From the NCBI GenBank assembly GCA_021432605.1, contig MU271165.1, forward strand, positions 115,643 through 179,642: a stretch of DNA of 64,000 bases, given 5' to 3'. Both the position numbers and the translations under genes were made by a program. Under the pieces are notes generated by a model that was not told where the DNA came from, did no database searches, and was given only the letters and a program-made list of their open reading frames with translations. This document shows, piece by piece, positions 33,527-44,956 of the stretch (positions are counted from its first letter, which is position 1; every line of letters starts with the position of its first letter). The DNA comes from Coniochaeta sp. PMI_546 (lineage: Eukaryota; Ascomycota; Sordariomycetes; Coniochaetales; Coniochaetaceae).

Positions 33527-34698
33527 ATGTCGAGTGCAAGATCCAGGAGGTCTGCTGCTCCCCTTGCAGCTGACACGACTCCTTCCGAGTCGCCGCAAGC
33601 AAACGGCCACATCGAAACCGATGCACTAGAGACGGAAAAGGAGAACATATTTCTGTTTGCACCGAATCTCATTGGATACGCTCGCATAGTGCTTGCTGTT
33701 GTCTCGCTTTGGTATATGCCACTGCATCCACGGTAAGATGACCGGCCACTTTGTCAAGATCCCCATTGCAATTGCTAAGTCGGATCCAGGACATGTTCTG
33801 GCTTGTACAGCGTGTCGTGTCTTCTTGATGCGCTCGACGGTTACGCCGCCCGTTATCTCAGCCAGAGTACCTCCTTCGGCGCCTGCCTTGACATGGTCGT
33901 ATGTTACATCCGCATTGCTTCAGCCTGCTCCATCGTACGAACAAAGACCTGACTGACACATCTAGATCGACCGATGTGCGACGACTTGTCTGCTTGTCTT
34001 TCTCAGCTCGGCTTTTCCACGTTGGATCCTTGTTTTCCAAGGCCTGATCGCCCTCGACCTCGCTAGCCACTATATCCATATGTACGCGACATTGTCGACA
34101 AACGGCGCCGAGGCGAGCCACAAGAACGTCAGCAAGTCACAGAGCCGAATTTTGAATCTGTACTATACCAACAAAGTTAGTTTTGCGACCCTGAAGAGAT
34201 TTTGGCGTATTACCGTATACTAATCATTTCCAGACCGTCTTGTTTACTGTTTGCGCACTGAACGAGGTCTTCTTCATCGCCTTATACTTGCTGTCGTTCT
34301 CCTCACCACTCCTATCACCCAGTCTTCTCCAACATGTACCTGCTGTAGCAGCAGGTAGCGAAGCCACCCCCAAGCTCGTTCAGCAGGTCTACACCAACCC
34401 TTATAGTGCCGGTGCTCTCGAACTGGCGCGTGCGAATAAGATGGTGCGCATACAACCCCTCTCAGACTCTATTCTGGATTGCTTAAGACTCAACTTATTT
34501 AACCACTGCTGACTTATGATGCCACAGGACTCGACAGTGCCCTGGATTCTCGCTAGTATTAGCTTTCCCGTCATGGCACTTAAGCAGATCATCAACGTGG
34601 TGCAGTTGGTAAAGGCAAGCCAGAGGCTGGCAGAAATGGACCGGAAGGCCCGCAACGCAAAGGGGCTTGCGAGGAAGACGAGCGCTGCCAAGCACTAG
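33527..34698 (+). CDS. PIS1: Phosphatidylinositol synthase
   Basis: This is CDP-diacylglycerol-inositol 3-phosphatidyltransferase, an ER membrane enzyme that makes phosphatidylinositol from CDP-DAG and myo-inositol. Five exons, 33527-33732, 33790-33898, 33966-34175, 34234-34443 and 34528-34698, give 301 residues. The CDP-alcohol phosphotransferase signature is complete: Asp82, Asp85-Gly86, Ala89-Arg90, Gly99, Asp103 and Asp107 (DALDGYAAR ... FGACLDMVID). The exon 2 acceptor at 33789 is chosen over a later AG because it restores HPRTCSGLYSVSC, conserved in the enzyme. The N-terminal 40 residues are polar and Ser/Ala-rich. The C terminus is basic (KARNAKGLARKTSAAKH). An essential housekeeping gene; length is slightly above the yeast enzyme. 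Confidence 0.95.
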
Positions 34699-37053
34699 GC
34701 GATTTGTGGATGGAAATCTAGCAAGGTTGATAATGATTTGACGAATTAAACGAGCAGCGGTGACCATATAGATGCTCGTGAGCGTGCATCCATACGCCGA
34801 GTATGAGGAATAATTTGTAAGTTGACGATGCATCTGCTTCCAGAGCACTCTTGGCTCCCGTGTACCTCTATCTGACCCCAAACAGAATCAAATTAGCCAA
34901 TGGCACATACCATATTACAAAAGCAGAAATACGCATCTAGCTCTCGCTGTGGGTCGTCGGTTAGTTCGAGATACTGCCCGGTGCTGTGTTGTCCTTCGAA
35001 CAGGACCTTCATCGGCATCCGTGCGACGCAATCTTCAACAGTCCATCGGCTTCCTGAACGCTGCAGCCGCTTTCCGTTTCGCCACGAGCACGTTCGTTCC
35101 TTCAGCAGTTCCGATATGCCTCGACCGTCTGCCCCACAGAGGTAAGATATAGCGGTACCTACCTCACACTCCGTTTGTGACAGTGTTACGATACTTGAAG
35201 CGTTTGTGCATGTTCGTCCCTTGATGTGAGGATCGACGGTGACTTCCAACTGGCGGCAGAGCGAGGGATTACTGAGGTCAACTCCGAGGGACCGGTGCCG
35301 CCAAATAGTCAGAGTCGTGGTCGTGAACTTGCTTCGTGAGTTGCAGTCGCGTTAAGCAAGTCCATCTCGGTTTCCAAGCCTCGTATAACAAGGTTAAGAT
35401 CATCCATCTTTGGGAGAACTAACAAAACGCCTTCAGCGGGTTATGTGGAAGAGGAGTCTGGGTAGAGAGTGGCATGGGATTTTCACTGTCCAATAAGCGG
35501 AGCTGGCACGGCGTGAGTGCATTGCAACATGGAAGAGTGAGCTCTCCAGCCCCAGTTACGCAGACACTCAATCTGGGACATACATGCAAATCTCGGTATT
35601 ATACTGCGTACGCACAAACTCAAAACCGCAAGATGGCGGACACGGTGATGGCAACGACGTGTCCAGTTTAGCACTCCGTGAAAAGCAAGCCAAGATGTCG
35701 CAAATCTGAGGAATTAGCAGGGTAGATTTTTTGGCGCTCTGTGAGTTCGTCGTACCATCAGGATCGATCATGTCGCTCGCCTGGCTGCCCGCGTCTAATA
35801 AGTTTGGAGCGAGTTGTTCTGGAACTTCTCGATGGTCGAGGCTGAAAGAGACCACGCACTCGGGTCGTGCCGACTTTAGTGGGCATCCACATACCTTAAA
35901 CATCGAATCTCCACTTGACTAAGGTAAACTAAAATGCAGAAATACACAGTATTCCCGAGTCGTGCTACACGTGCTGGGTGGATCCAAAAATGGAATGGGC
36001 AAAATCCACGGCCACGAAGAAGGACATCAACTTCAATGGCAACGCCTCGAACCAGAAAAACTCCATAAGATCTGAAAAATGGATTATTAGATCTCTGTAT
36101 TCCCAAGGACCGATAGGCAGAATCTGAGAAAAATTGACTTTGACCTGATTTTTGGAGGATTTATTGAACTCGTCGCAAGATATGATGTGAGAAGAAGTTG
36201 CACACCCCATTATTGGATCCACCTGGTGCAGACGTGTAAGGTAAGGTTGTTCCTAGAGGTAGTCAGGATGAAGGTGACTAGATCATCAAGCAAACAGATC
36301 AGATGCTTCAGCGTTGTCATCTCGGTCTTGTCCAACTCGGGATTCACCTCAGGATTTACCGAGTGGAAGGAACTAGCACGCAATCGCATCAACCCACCTT
36401 TTATACGAGAACAACCACACATTCTGCCTGGGGCGGCAGGTTCCTCCTCTGACTGGAGGCTTGTCCAAGACTCCAAGACTTTCCAAGCATTTTATATCAC
36501 CAAACACGTCGAATGTCGCCGGAGTGACCGACCCGCTTCCGCTGGGTGATGACCTGATTGGAACATGCCTTTCCCTGTTGGACTGAAGAAACCACAGCAC
36601 GACACCGGGGAAGGTGCCACAGCCTCGTCCACCGTCGCTACCCGTGGTGGCTTCGACCCAATGGCGGGTTAGAGTTTGAAAGTCAGCCCAGGCTTCGATG
36701 TCTCGGCGGATCTTGGACCTAAAGGACCTGCGGTTTTGGGTTTCGACGTCTGTCACGTCAGTGTAACTTGGAATGGCGAACGTTGTCAATGATGGGACGA
36801 CCATCCGCCGCGCAAAGACACATACAGCAATATCTTGGCTTCTAGATCGTAGCATATAGCTGGCTTGAAGTCTCACAGAGTCCTCTTAGCATGGTGCATA
36901 GGCTACATTTATCTTCAACACGCAACCTCTTGATTCGCACCACCTAAGAATCTTTGCCCTAACTGGTGTTACAGTAAGGTACACCAGTCTATCACAACTG
37001 AGCTTCGACCGCTGCGAAAAGACCCTCCCTTGCTCAAAGCATCCATCTTGGCG
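34699..37053. other. Intergenic interval of 2.4 kb
   Basis: This separates PIS1 and the amino-acid permease, both on the plus strand. The only sizeable frame is on the minus strand at 36373-36876, listed with low confidence. A GGTACCTACC-like run lies near 35154-35164. Confidence 0.4.
36373..36876 (-). CDS. Doubtful hypothetical ORF (167 codons)
   Basis: I recognise nothing in this frame. It reads through without introns and contains a polar stretch such as RRDIEAWADFQTLTRHWVEA that could be helical, then Gly/Pro/Ser-rich sequence. There is no signal peptide, domain motif or evident promoter. Length alone is not enough at this base composition; it may be chance. Confidence 0.2.
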   Translation of the reverse strand: MRLQASYMLRSRSQDIAVCVFARRMVVPSLTTFAIPSYTDVTDVETQNRRSFRSKIRRDIEAWADFQTLTRHWVEATTGSDGGRGCGTFPGVVLWFLQSNRERHVPIRSSPSGSGSVTPATFDVFGDIKCLESLGVLDKPPVRGGTCRPRQNVWLFSYKRWVDAIAC

Positions 37054-38766
37054 ATGGCGGACGCCGACTCCAAGACCAAGGTGCTGCCCGACCTCACCAA
37101 CGTGCATCGCGCGGAGTCCCATGAGGAGGAAACCGTGGGAACAGTGCATAAATATGCCTTTTCGGAGGAAAGAAAGATTGGCATCACAGGCTCCGTCTTC
37201 TTAATTCTCAACAAGATGATTGGCACCGGAAGTACGCACCAATCCGGAGCCCACAATGGGAATCGACAGGACACGGGCTAACAAGCACAACCCAGTCTTC
37301 TCCACACCGTCCAGCATTTTCGCGTCCACTGGCTCAGTCGGCATCAGCATCATGCTGTGGCTGATAGGCGGCATTCTGACATTCTTCGGCCTAAGCGTCT
37401 TCCTTGAGTTCGGCCTGGCAATCCCCCGATCCGGCGGCGAGAAGAACTACCTCGAGCGCGTTTACCGGCACCCCAAATACCTCGCGACATGCGTCCTTGC
37501 CGCACAGATGATACTCCTCGGCTTCTCCTCTGGCAACTCCCTTGCCTTCGGTAGATATGTCTTGTACGCGGCAGGTAACAGATCACCGGACGGCTGGGCC
37601 GCCCGCGGAATCGCCATCGCGTGCGTATCCTTCGCCGTGACGCTTCACTCTGTCCTCCCCGTCTGGGGTCTCCGTCTCGGTAACGTCCTTGGGGTCTTCA
37701 AGGTGGTTATCCTCCTCCTGATCGTCTTTTCGGGTTTCGCAGCCATTGCGGGCAGAAGGCTTGTCCCCGACCCACACAACTTCGATAACGCCTTTACGAT
37801 CCACCAGGGCGACGGCTGGGGAGACGGCGGTGCATACGCTTACGCCAACGCGCTCCTCAACATCGTGTATAGTTACAAGGGGTGGGAGAACGCGAACTAT
37901 GTTCTTGGCGAGCTCCAGCACCCGCGTCGGACACTCGCCATCGCCGCTCCGCTAGCGGTTGGGGGTGTGACCATCCTTTACGTTCTCGTCAACGTCGCGT
38001 ACTTTGCTGCCATTCCCATGGACGACTTGGCCAAGTCTGAGGTTCTGGTCGCCGGTCTGTTCTTCCGGAACGTCTTTGGCGCCAGTGCCGCAGCCAGGAG
38101 TCTGCCAGCCTTCGTTGCCCTCAGCAATATGGGCAACGTCCTCGCGGTGAGTTTTGCTCACGCGCGAGTGAATCAGGAGCTGGCGAAGGAGGGTCTTCTC
38201 CCCTTTAGCCCTTTCTGGGCCTCCAACAGGCCGTTCAACGCGCCGACTGCGTCGCTGTTCCTGCACTGGCTCGTGACCGTCATTAATCTCGTTGCTCCAC
38301 CGGCTGGTCCCGCATACAACTTCATTGTCAATCTGTATGTACTCCCCTCATCTCCTCGGTATAACACAAGCAAACGCTAACGAGTCGCAGTTACACCTAC
38401 CCTGGCGCATGGGTCAACGCCTTCGTCACAGCTGGTCTCATCTATCTTCACTACAAAAAGTCAGAGAACTGGTCCTCACAATGGCACACCTACCTGCCCG
38501 TCGCAGTCATCTACTTCCTACTCAACGCCTTCCTCGCCATCGTCCCGTTCATCCCACCAGAGGGCAACTGGAACGCCGATGGATACCCGTACTACGTCTT
38601 CCCGATTGTCGGTGTCGGCGTGCTGCTCCTCGGCGTCCTGTACTGGACACTGTGGACCAAGGTCTGGCCGCGGCTCGGCGGTTACAAGGTTGTAGCCACG
38701 AGAATCATTGACGAGGATGGAGAGGAGGTAGTTCGTTATAAAAAGATACCCGTGCAGCGTCTTTAG
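37054..38766 (+). CDS. Amino-acid permease, methionine (Mup1/Mup3-like) type
   Basis: This is a 530-residue APC-superfamily permease of the plasma membrane. Three exons, 37054-37231, 37296-38334 and 38391-38766, give 12 predicted TM segments. The unwound TM1 substrate-binding motif KMIGTGIFSTPSSIF spans the first junction, so that intron must be removed. Further marks are FGLAIPRSGGEKNYLE (TM3), YSYKGWENANYVLGEL (TM6) and the AHARVNQELAKEGLLPFSPF loop. These are closest to the LAT/YAT branch that includes fungal high- and low-affinity methionine permeases. The C terminus is short (EEVVRYKKIPVQRL). The substrate is inferred from overall resemblance and could be another neutral amino acid. Confidence 0.88.
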
Positions 38767-39291
38767 CCTATAGTACTCTCTCATTCAGCTGTGGATTTTT
38801 ATTGTTTTGGGATTATCCTTAGACATTGGATGCCAAACCGTAGGAATTATTTAACACTCTCCGACGGTCTGGGACGTCCTAATCAACTTTGACTATCGTC
38901 GGTCAACAAGGAGTCACCTTGTGCTCACTCAACTTTCATCTTGCTTGCTCGTTCGATTCCTGCTGCCGAGGGCCACCAAGTCGAATACTTCTTCCACTCG
39001 TAGAATATCATCAATTCACAACCACAGTCGCCTACCCGTTCCTGCCCTAGGTCTACGACCACCGCAATCATTCGTATCTTTCAATGTTTTAATTTCATTG
39101 TTCCAATCAACTCTGGTGACTGGTCGCGCAGTCGCGTCTTGTACTTCAGGTCTGAAATTTGTCGGGCACTTTTTGGATCATTCTCGTTCGGGACTCTGGT
39201 CTCCCAGTACTCTGACCGCCCAGTCTACGATCATCGTACTCACGGTTCAGTATTCCTTGAGTCAGTCAGTGCTCCATCGTTCAGAGTGTCC
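38767..39291. other. Spacer between permease and BTB gene 1
   Basis: These 525 bases hold the permease 3' end and the leader of BTB gene 1. The latter half is pyrimidine-rich. The BTB frame is open back to 39139, but I take the ATG at 39292 as the start. Confidence 0.4.
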
Positions 39292-40421
39292 ATGACTCCA
39301 TCGCCCGGCATTTCTCAATTCACCAAGATGGTCTTCGAGGCGACAGACGGCAAGGCACCTGCCGTCGAAAACATAGTCCCCGATGGCGATGTTATCATGG
39401 TAGTGGGCGCAGAGAAACAAGCGATGAGAGTTAGTTCTCACTGTCTTCGCTACGCGTCTAAGGTCTTCGACGCCATGCTAGGACCCAACTGGAGCGAGGG
39501 CCAACGACTGTCTGAGTCCAATCCACCTAAAGTCTCTCTCGAGGAAGATGACGCGGAGGTGATGCGCACGATTTTCTACGTTCTACATCATCGCAATGAC
39601 CAGGTGTCTGAAGACTTATCAGCCGAGTCTGTTTTAGACCTCGCCATCGCATGCGACAAGTACGATCTTCATGTTGCTCTGCAATACGCCATCGAGAAGT
39701 GGTTGCCAGCTGGTTCTTCAAGCATGACAGAGGCGGGCTACGGGTTGACGGCAGCGTTTATTTTCGACCACCAAACCAGTTTTGAGACCCTCAGCCGCTC
39801 GATGATGCGTTCTTACGAGGCATCCTATCTGGAACTGCTTAAGAAGGATAAGATCGCCCAGTTCCTTCCGTTCAGGACAATCTGTAAGTGTTGTCTTGGT
39901 GTTTCATCTTTACACATGCAAGGGGCAGGACTCTGACTGGCACAGATCTTCTGGGAGAAGGCCGAGACCGCATGCGGCTGTCACTCTTAGGCATTGTCTC
40001 CACGGCAGTCAAAGACTGCTGCGGGAAAGGTGCGTGCGAATGGGGCAAGAAGCGTAAGGAGGCCTACATCGAGTTTCTGTCGGAAATTGATCCATCCAGG
40101 ATTCAAGAGATGCGTGTGAATTCTCTTATCAACCTCATGCGTCGAGTCACAGACGAGAGCGATATGAGAAAGCCGATGCGGTGCGTGGGCGACAGTCTCG
40201 GCCCCACACACAAGTTTTCATACTTCCACGAATTCGCCCAAATGGTCGAAGAGATCACAGATGAAGCTGGCTTGTGCGTGGACTGTGTCCGGGTTGAAGG
40301 ATCTTGTCAGTTTCACAAGTGGGGCATGGGAAAAGAAGCCATCCAGGGAAGTGATGGATACGATGAGTCGACCGTTGACCCCGGACAGTCAGCACCACAT
40401 CATGAGTCAAGCAGACCGTAG
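39292..40421 (+). CDS. BTB/POZ-domain protein 1
   Basis: This is a 355-residue protein from two exons, 39292-39883 and 39946-40421. The BTB fold lies at about residues 28-130: DGDVIMVVG, MRVSSHCLRYASKVFDAMLGPNWSEG and the acidic LEEDDAEVMRTIFYVLHH. A helical part (ACDKYDLHVALQYAIEKWL) follows, as in many fungal BTB proteins. The C-terminal half has conserved Cys: CCGKGACEW and, near the end, LCVDCVRVEGSCQFHK, a possible zinc knuckle of the form C-x2-C-x6-C-x2-H. BTB domains dimerise or recruit cullin-3; the partner here is unknown. The intron sits at the same place as in the paralogue at 41630. The ATG at 39328 is an alternative start. Confidence 0.82.
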
Positions 40422-41629
40422 TAGCGGTGTCCTAAGACGGTACGGACCGTGGATGCTATAGGTTATATGGACTGAACCCTGGTAAGTTCATTGTCACGGC
40501 CGAGTAGTAATTATCACAAGTTGAGACGTCAAGATCGCAACTCTGACGATGTTTTTTTCACAGTCATGTTGTGACAATACCGTGTACGACTATATTCAGT
40601 TCGTCCACAACATCGTTATCAATATTGATGCTGCCACGAGTACCGCTTCTATGTCGCAGACAACGAGATTGTGAGCCGGAGTACTACAACGTTGTCGAAG
40701 CCAAGCCATGAGCGGGCACCGGCTTCTGCTGGGTTTTCTTGATCACTTTTGAGACATTGCCACTGATATTATTGGCAATGTGCGCTTGATTTGCCATTGG
40801 CCCTATCCGGTGCAATGATCAGCTATGTAAATAATCGTCCTCAGCGGAGCACTTTTCTTCCTCAACTTCATGACGACTCGTTCGCTGTCAAGCTCGAATG
40901 CATCAAGAAAGGCGGCACTATCTGCATTGACTGTATTGGCAATGCGTCCAATTGCGAGTTCCAGCACCCATAGAGGCCGGGGTTGAGCGACAAACTGGTA
41001 ACGATTCACCCGTCGATGTGTTGTTGACATTGCTGATGTTACGGGGTGTAACGCAGTGGTCTAGGCATTGCGTTCAATGCGAAATTCAAGGCATGCTTAT
41101 TACTACTAAGAAACGTCGAGGTATTAACTGCAAGGTGTTGTACAAAGTGCCATGTGTGAGTGTCAATGAAGTGGAAGTCATGTAAACTTAGAGTAAAGTC
41201 TAGAGGATATCTTGCTGTGACACTTATCAATATGGTCCCACAAAGAGGTATATACGAGGCGTAAGGCGTTCGAGATCGCTCAAGACACTAAGGTACCCAG
41301 TAGACTCTTGTTAAATGCCCAGCAAGTTGTTATAGCGAAGGCCTAATCTTGTTACCGAGGGGTTACTGACAGTGTGTTGGTTGTCTGTTGGTTGGTGACA
41401 CGCTTTCCACATGGCTCATTCTCACTCGCGTCAGGCCTCCCACATGAGACTGACCTGCGAGGCTCTTCTGCACACAAAACCAGAGAAGATTCACTTCCAA
41501 GCAAATCTCAACATCTTTATCTTTTCATCGCCAATAGCCAACACTGCCATCGCTTCTCTGGAAAATACTTCCGACCACTTCTTACAACTGACCAGATTCT
41601 CGGTGTGCTCTTGAATCACCCTATCCAAA
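40422..41629. other. Spacer between BTB genes with a paralogue fragment
   Basis: Apart from the fragment near 40848-40973, I see no coding content. The second half is the presumed promoter and leader of BTB gene 2. Confidence 0.45.
40848..40973 (+). pseudogene. 3' fragment of a third BTB-family copy
   Basis: The translated end LHDDSFAVKLECIKKGGTIC, followed by IDCIGNASNCEFQHP and a stop, aligns with the last 40 residues of BTB protein 2 (LTHDQTVAGQLKAIRERAAI, then CLDCARGTTPCKSKHG). It keeps the same C-x2-C-x6-C-x3-H knuckle. No BTB domain or other exon of the family lies upstream between 40422 and here. This is therefore a truncated duplicate, probably without function. A tiny expressed peptide is possible but unsupported. 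Confidence 0.6.
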
Positions 41630-42658
41630 ATGGAACCCGGCGAGGGCAAATCTCTCCTCTCGGACATCGCTTTTGATGGCGATGTGACTCTAGTCGTCGG
41701 TCCAGAGGCAGTCCGACTGAGAGTCTACTCGCAATGCCTACGCGCGGCATCCAAAGTCTTCAACACTATGCTTGGGCCTCACTGGAGCGAAGGCAAAGGG
41801 CTCACCTCGCAATCACCGCGCGAGATTCCGCTGGAGGAGGATGACGCTAGCGCCCTTCGCACTATTCTTTGCGTGCTTCACCATAGCAACACCGAGATGC
41901 CAGACTCCGCGACCCTGACGCCCACTGAAATCCTCAACATTGCTGTCGCATCCGACAAGTACGACCTCGCCGTCGCCCTCAAGTACGCCAGTGCCCAATG
42001 GCTGAAGCCAAGAGACGGATTGGGCCTGATGGATATGGGACGCCTCATGACCGCGGATTTCTTGTTGGAAGATACTCACATGTTTGCTGCACAAACCGTG
42101 GAGCTTATGCTTCACTGGAATGGCAGCTACTTGGACCTGTTAGACGATGACACCATCGCACAGTTTCTCCCATTCAAAGCCATCTGTATGCAACCTCCAC
42201 CCCTTCCCAAGTACTTGTCAGAAAGTCGTACGATCGTCCCGCTAATTGTCACAGATCTACTGGAACAGCGTCGAACCCAGTTGCGCGCCGACGTTGGCGA
42301 ACTCATTGCTACCCATGCGCCCCGGTGGACAGCTTGCCCGAACGGGAGCAAAGGTTGTGCTTGGTTGGAAAGGCGCAACGGTAGTTACCTATATGAGAAG
42401 ATTGAGCCGATCTGCAGGCCAGCCAAACTTTCAAGGACAAAGGTTGCGGATATCATTAAGAGTCTTCAGGGTGCGACGTTCGAAGACAACCTTCGGGCTA
42501 AAATCAGATGCAATGTTCCAGCCTACCCACTTCTCGATCACGAACCGCTAACGCACGATCAAACGGTTGCCGGGCAGTTGAAAGCCATCAGAGAGCGAGC
42601 AGCAATCTGCCTTGACTGTGCACGGGGTACAACTCCTTGCAAGTCCAAGCACGGCTGA
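41630..42658 (+). CDS. BTB/POZ-domain protein 2
   Basis: This 319-residue paralogue of the protein at 39292 has two exons, 41630-42185 and 42255-42658. The BTB core reads FDGDVTLVVGPE, VYSQCLRAASKVFNTMLGPH and LEEDDASALRTILCVLHHSN, then ASDKYDLAVALKYASAQWL. The second half has CPNGSKGCAWLERRNGSYLY and the terminal C-x2-C-x6-C-x3-H knuckle. The intron (69 bases) has standard ends, lies exactly where the paralogue's does, and contains no stop, so the frame also reads through it. Splicing gives KAIYLLEQRRTQL, matching RTIYLLGEGRDRM of protein 1, so I prefer the spliced form. Unspliced, the product would be 342 residues. Confidence 0.82.
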   Translation: MEPGEGKSLLSDIAFDGDVTLVVGPEAVRLRVYSQCLRAASKVFNTMLGPHWSEGKGLTSQSPREIPLEEDDASALRTILCVLHHSNTEMPDSATLTPTEILNIAVASDKYDLAVALKYASAQWLKPRDGLGLMDMGRLMTADFLLEDTHMFAAQTVELMLHWNGSYLDLLDDDTIAQFLPFKAICMQPPPLPKYLSESRTIVPLIVTDLLEQRRTQLRADVGELIATHAPRWTACPNGSKGCAWLERRNGSYLYEKIEPICRPAKLSRTKVADIIKSLQGATFEDNLRAKIRCNVPAYPLLDHEPLTHDQTVAGQLKAIRERAAICLDCARGTTPCKSKHG

Positions 42659-42914
42659 GAGTCTGGAAGGAGGCAAATGGTTGTTGAATTTTTGCGGTGG
42701 CCGTTGTACTGCCATAGGGGGCTCACCAAGCAGTTGTACAGTATTACCTTTGTCTCCAGTATGAAGCATCGCGAAATACAGAACATCAAGAAAACGTACT
42801 TCAAGTTCGATTACCGTAGTGCCCACAATACGAAGGCCTTGAGCCTCACAGTCTGAGTGGTCGTGCAATTACGACGACCCAGAATACGGTCTCCACCGCA
42901 TCCAAATCAAGACA

Positions 42915-42986
42915 GCAACCGTGGTCTAACGGTTAGGATTCAACCCTTCCAAGGTTGAGGCAGGGGTTCGACTCCCCTCGGTTGCA
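42915..42986 (+). tRNA. tRNA-Gly(UCC)
   Basis: GCAACCG and CGGTTGC form a 7-bp acceptor stem. CAACC-CTTCCAA-GGTTG forms the anticodon arm with anticodon TCC. CAGGGG-TTCGACT-CCCCTC is the T arm. The A box (TGGTCTAACGG) and B box (GGTTCGACTCC) for Pol III are intact. There is no intron. The CCA end is not encoded; A at 42986 is the discriminator base. Confidence 0.93.
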
Positions 42987-43339
42987 TTTCTTTTGACAAA
43001 TTCGTGTACAAAGTCTATCCCAGAGTGCTCCTTTTTGGGGCTCTTGAGCTGGCTGGCTGGCTGCTTCGCTTCCGTTTCGCGGACGTGTGTGCCACTGTAA
43101 CAGCTGCTCGAGTCGGCAGCACCTTTCCTCCCTGCTTCTACTTCTGGCCTTGATGTCACTGAGCTAGCTGAAGCTAGAATAAGCCGTAATATATTTTATA
43201 CAAACACTCTTATCGAGTCATGTTATCGTGGGAGGGGAATCATATGGAGGAAACATCTGAACAACCGAGCAGCACCTTCCACAAGACAGCCCGTGATTAT
43301 ACACGCCCTGAGCCCAGGCCGGAGAAGGATAGATTAGAC
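42987..43339. other. Spacer between tRNA-Gly and UGO1
   Basis: About 350 bases containing the tRNA terminator, an A/T-rich stretch near 43185-43210 and the 3' flank of UGO1 (-). No gene is seen. Confidence 0.4.
42991..42994 (+). terminator. Pol III terminator of tRNA-Gly
   Basis: TTTT lies five bases after the tRNA end, within ATTTCTTTTG. This is a minimal Pol III stop. Confidence 0.7.
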
Positions 43340-44956
43340 CTAGAACTCGCCGTCACCACCGCCAGCAAGGACACCAGCAGTCCACAGCCCAACAAGCCCC
43401 CACCAGCTGACCTTCCACCCCCTCCACAGTCCCTCCAAACCCTGGCCACGCCTAAACACAACCTCACCGATTCTCGGCTTCCCTTTCTTCGCGTGCGCAG
43501 AAGCGCCCTTGGCACCCGGCGCGACGGCCCTCGACCCTTCGTGGCTGACGATGGCCTGCATAGTCCCGAATACGCCGTCGAATCTCCCCGTAGGCACAAT
43601 CGTCTCCAATACCTCGCCACCAAGGCGCTTGCCCTTGGCAGTCGCTGAGCTGGTGCCGGCTGCCTCAAAGGCACGGACGTATGCTGCAGATCCGAGCACA
43701 GAAACCTGTCCGCGGCGGAGGACCGTCTCGAGGGGCAGCTTGATGAAGAGAGCCACGGACGATGAGCAGAACTTGGCAATCGAGAAGGTTATGGGGGATA
43801 ATTCTTGGCTGATCATGAAGCGTGTGCGGAGGATGAGTGGCGTCGAAAGCGTGAGGAGCGGGTGTACGAGCGAGTGGAAAATTGTAGGGAGGTAGAGGGC
43901 GGGCGGGCAGATGTAGGAAGGGAATTTGCGGAGGGTGGAAAGAGTGCCTCGCGGCGAGCGGTTGGTCGGGGTTATAATGAGTCTAGCGGACAGATGTTAG
44001 GCCTGACCAACTTGACTTGGCTAGGGATGAACGTACCGAGTGCGGACCAGATCTAGTGGTGAGAGGATGAGTCCCGTCGTGACAGCTGCCGCAGCCGCGA
44101 CGAAGAGCGAGGCCCAGGGGTAGGGAGACGCGATATCGATCAGACGGTCTAGGTCGTCCTTGACGCCTAGGTCCGGGACATTGAAGAGTGCGCTCAGCAA
44201 GCTCCTGGACCAGTTCTCAAGCAGTGACGAGAGGACGGTATAGACGAATGTCGCGTTGGAGCCCTTCCAGACACCCCACGCGCCCTCCTTTTGCCATAAT
44301 TGCGATATGACCTCGAGCACCGAGTCAGGGGCTCGCAGGAGGAGCTGGTGCGTCGGTGCTGCTGGTCTCGACGGTATCCGTGGTGATTGTAGAGGGCTAG
44401 TCTGTCCTCGCCGCTGTGACCTGGGATAGGATGGAGTAGGTGTGCTAGGTACGTTCGAGGTGAAGTATGCCGGTTCATCCGGGTCGGAATCGGAATCTGG
44501 GAGCTGAATAGCAACATGTTAGCCCTGACCATGCGATGCAATGGCCTTGTGCGAACGTACCTCGTCATATATTGAGGACCTAGGATTAGATGTCGTATGT
44601 CTTGTCTCCGCAACTGGCGTTGTGGGGGTCGAGGAAGGTACTGAATCGTCCTGGCTCCTGACCTGCAGGATTGTCTTGGCCACATCAAAAGGCTGGGCCA
44701 TCAGCACAGACGTGTACTTCCATAGCAGCTCGTCCAGCAAGTCCTTCACTGTCTGGACAACCGAAGAGGAATCCTCCGATATGTAGTCTTTATAGTCGAT
44801 ATCTGAGAAGATATCGCGTGCCTTGGACGTGTATTTGCCCGTCGCGGCACCCTCAGCAAAAGCATGTGGTCCTGGAGCTGGGAGCGGCTCGTCGCCGATG
44901 GTTGGAGGGATGTAGTATGGTCTAAGAGGGTTGACCCCTTCTCTCTGATGCGCCAT
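43340..44956 (-). CDS. UGO1: Mitochondrial fusion and transport protein Ugo1
   Basis: This is a 501-residue outer-mitochondrial-membrane protein, nearly the same length as yeast Ugo1 (502). Ugo1 links the fusion GTPases Fzo1 and Mgm1 and is built on a degenerate mitochondrial-carrier fold. Three exons: 44956-44561, 44503-44037 and 43982-43340. The carrier-type repeat motifs are visible: AQPFDVAKTILQVRSQ in the first third, ILSPLDLVRTRLIITPTNRS across the second junction, and KLPLETVLRRGQVSVLG in the last third. Each is a form of the P-x-[DE]-x-x-[RK]-x-[RK] signature. WKGSNATFVYTVLSSLLENW is also typical. The N-terminal 60 residues are polar. The gene is head to head with the YAH1 ferredoxin gene, 547 bases away. 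Confidence 0.88.

Noticed and set aside
44194-44688. 164-codon minus-strand frame inside UGO1
   Set aside because: It overlaps the intron and exon 2 of UGO1 in another frame and lacks carrier motifs.
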